From: a candidate division KSB1 bacterium
GTDB lineage: Bacteria > Zhuqueibacterota > JdFR-76 > DREG01
Assembly: GCA_022566355.1 (NCBI GenBank)
Contig: JADFJB010000006.1
Location: forward strand, 1 to 64,000
Length of the DNA stretch: 64,000 nt
Direction: 5' to 3'
In this document: positions 63,908 through 64,000 of the stretch, piece after piece
Layout of the letters: every line of letters starts with the position of its first letter
How positions within the stretch are numbered: position 1 is the first letter of the stretch
Translations under genes and position numbers: made by a program
The notes under the pieces: generated by a model
Database searches by the model: none
Told to the model about the DNA's origin: nothing
Seen by the model: only the letters and a program-made list of their open reading frames with translations

Positions 63908-64000
63908 CTAGCGTTTTCTTCTTTTTTTCTTTTTATGCGAATTTTTGTTAGAAGGAGGGCGAAAACCTGCTTTTACACTTTCACGGTTGATAACATCATT
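63908..64000 (-). CDS. C-terminal end of an unidentified gene (partial)
   Basis: The minus-strand frame is open from the window edge to a TAG at 63908-63910: NDVINRESVKAGFRPPSNKN, then SHKKKKRRKR. The tail is very basic (Lys/Arg-rich), as in RNA-binding or ribosome-associated proteins, but 30 residues are too few to assign it. Confidence 0.45.
   Translation of the reverse strand, partial: NDVINRESVKAGFRPPSNKNSHKKKKRRKR

Overview
The window looks like a piece of chromosome, probably from a metagenome-derived genome, of a Gram-negative bacterium in the Fibrobacteres-Chlorobi-Bacteroidetes (FCB) sphere. Candidate division KSB1, Calditrichota or a close relative fits best, but this is an inference from gene content. 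The signs are secreted proteins ending in a YPNPF-type FlgD-like sorting domain, two PorV/PorQ-like outer-membrane proteins, many lipoproteins with short signal peptides, an M1 and an S9B exopeptidase, and AT-rich intergenic DNA. I see no rRNA, tRNA, CRISPR array or complete mobile element.

Layout. 1-3275: secreted fibre-like proteins (an S74-type C-terminus, a YPNPF-tailed protein, and a collagen-like S74 fibre gene split by two compensating frameshifts). 3330-6108: a debris field with a dead Phd-RelE module, a DUF433 antitoxin with a multiply frameshifted DUF5615 toxin, a duplicated gene tail and a broken TPR gene. 6661-21960: mostly intact genes (phosphoesterase, sugar epimerase, cyclophilin, PfkB kinase, FabH, phosphodiester glycosidase, fatty-acid desaturase, Gfo/Idh/MocA dehydrogenase, M1 peptidase, APC permease, RRM protein). 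22381-23507: a PD-(D/E)XK nuclease-like gene ruined by stops and a scrambled transposase remnant. 23647-30032: permease, FxsA, divergent polysaccharide deacetylase, PdxJ and asparaginase. 30109-34634: a compact secretion cassette (lipoprotein, YPNPF-tailed BNR-like propeller, two PorV/PorQ barrels). 34867-47196: unknown membrane proteins, arsenate reductase, a ketopantoate-reductase-like protein, a DUF5679 zinc ribbon, an OmpA protein, and a DusA plus three-glycosyltransferase operon. 47807-57113: DPP IV-type peptidase, transketolase and a sugar-oxidation cluster (two Gfo/Idh/MocA proteins, a TIM-barrel epimerase, a DUF1080 lipoprotein). 57117-62815: a second debris field with a four-helix-bundle gene between inverted repeats, DUF433/DUF5615, BrnT/BrnA plus a duplicate BrnA fragment, a strongly foldable intergenic element, a 5'-damaged propeller gene and an apparently intact HigB/HigA-IrrE module. 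62880-64000: a D-amino-acid-oxidase-like protein and the end of another gene.

The most distinctive feature is how frameshifts are distributed. Single-base indels and stops cluster in toxin-antitoxin and other accessory genes, while the long housekeeping genes between them are open, which suggests real decay rather than uniform sequencing error. The best candidates for something undescribed are the multi-branch structured element at 59643-59767 with its flanking ~60-bp direct repeats, the four-helix-bundle cassette at 57117-57772, and the secretion cassette at 30109-34634.
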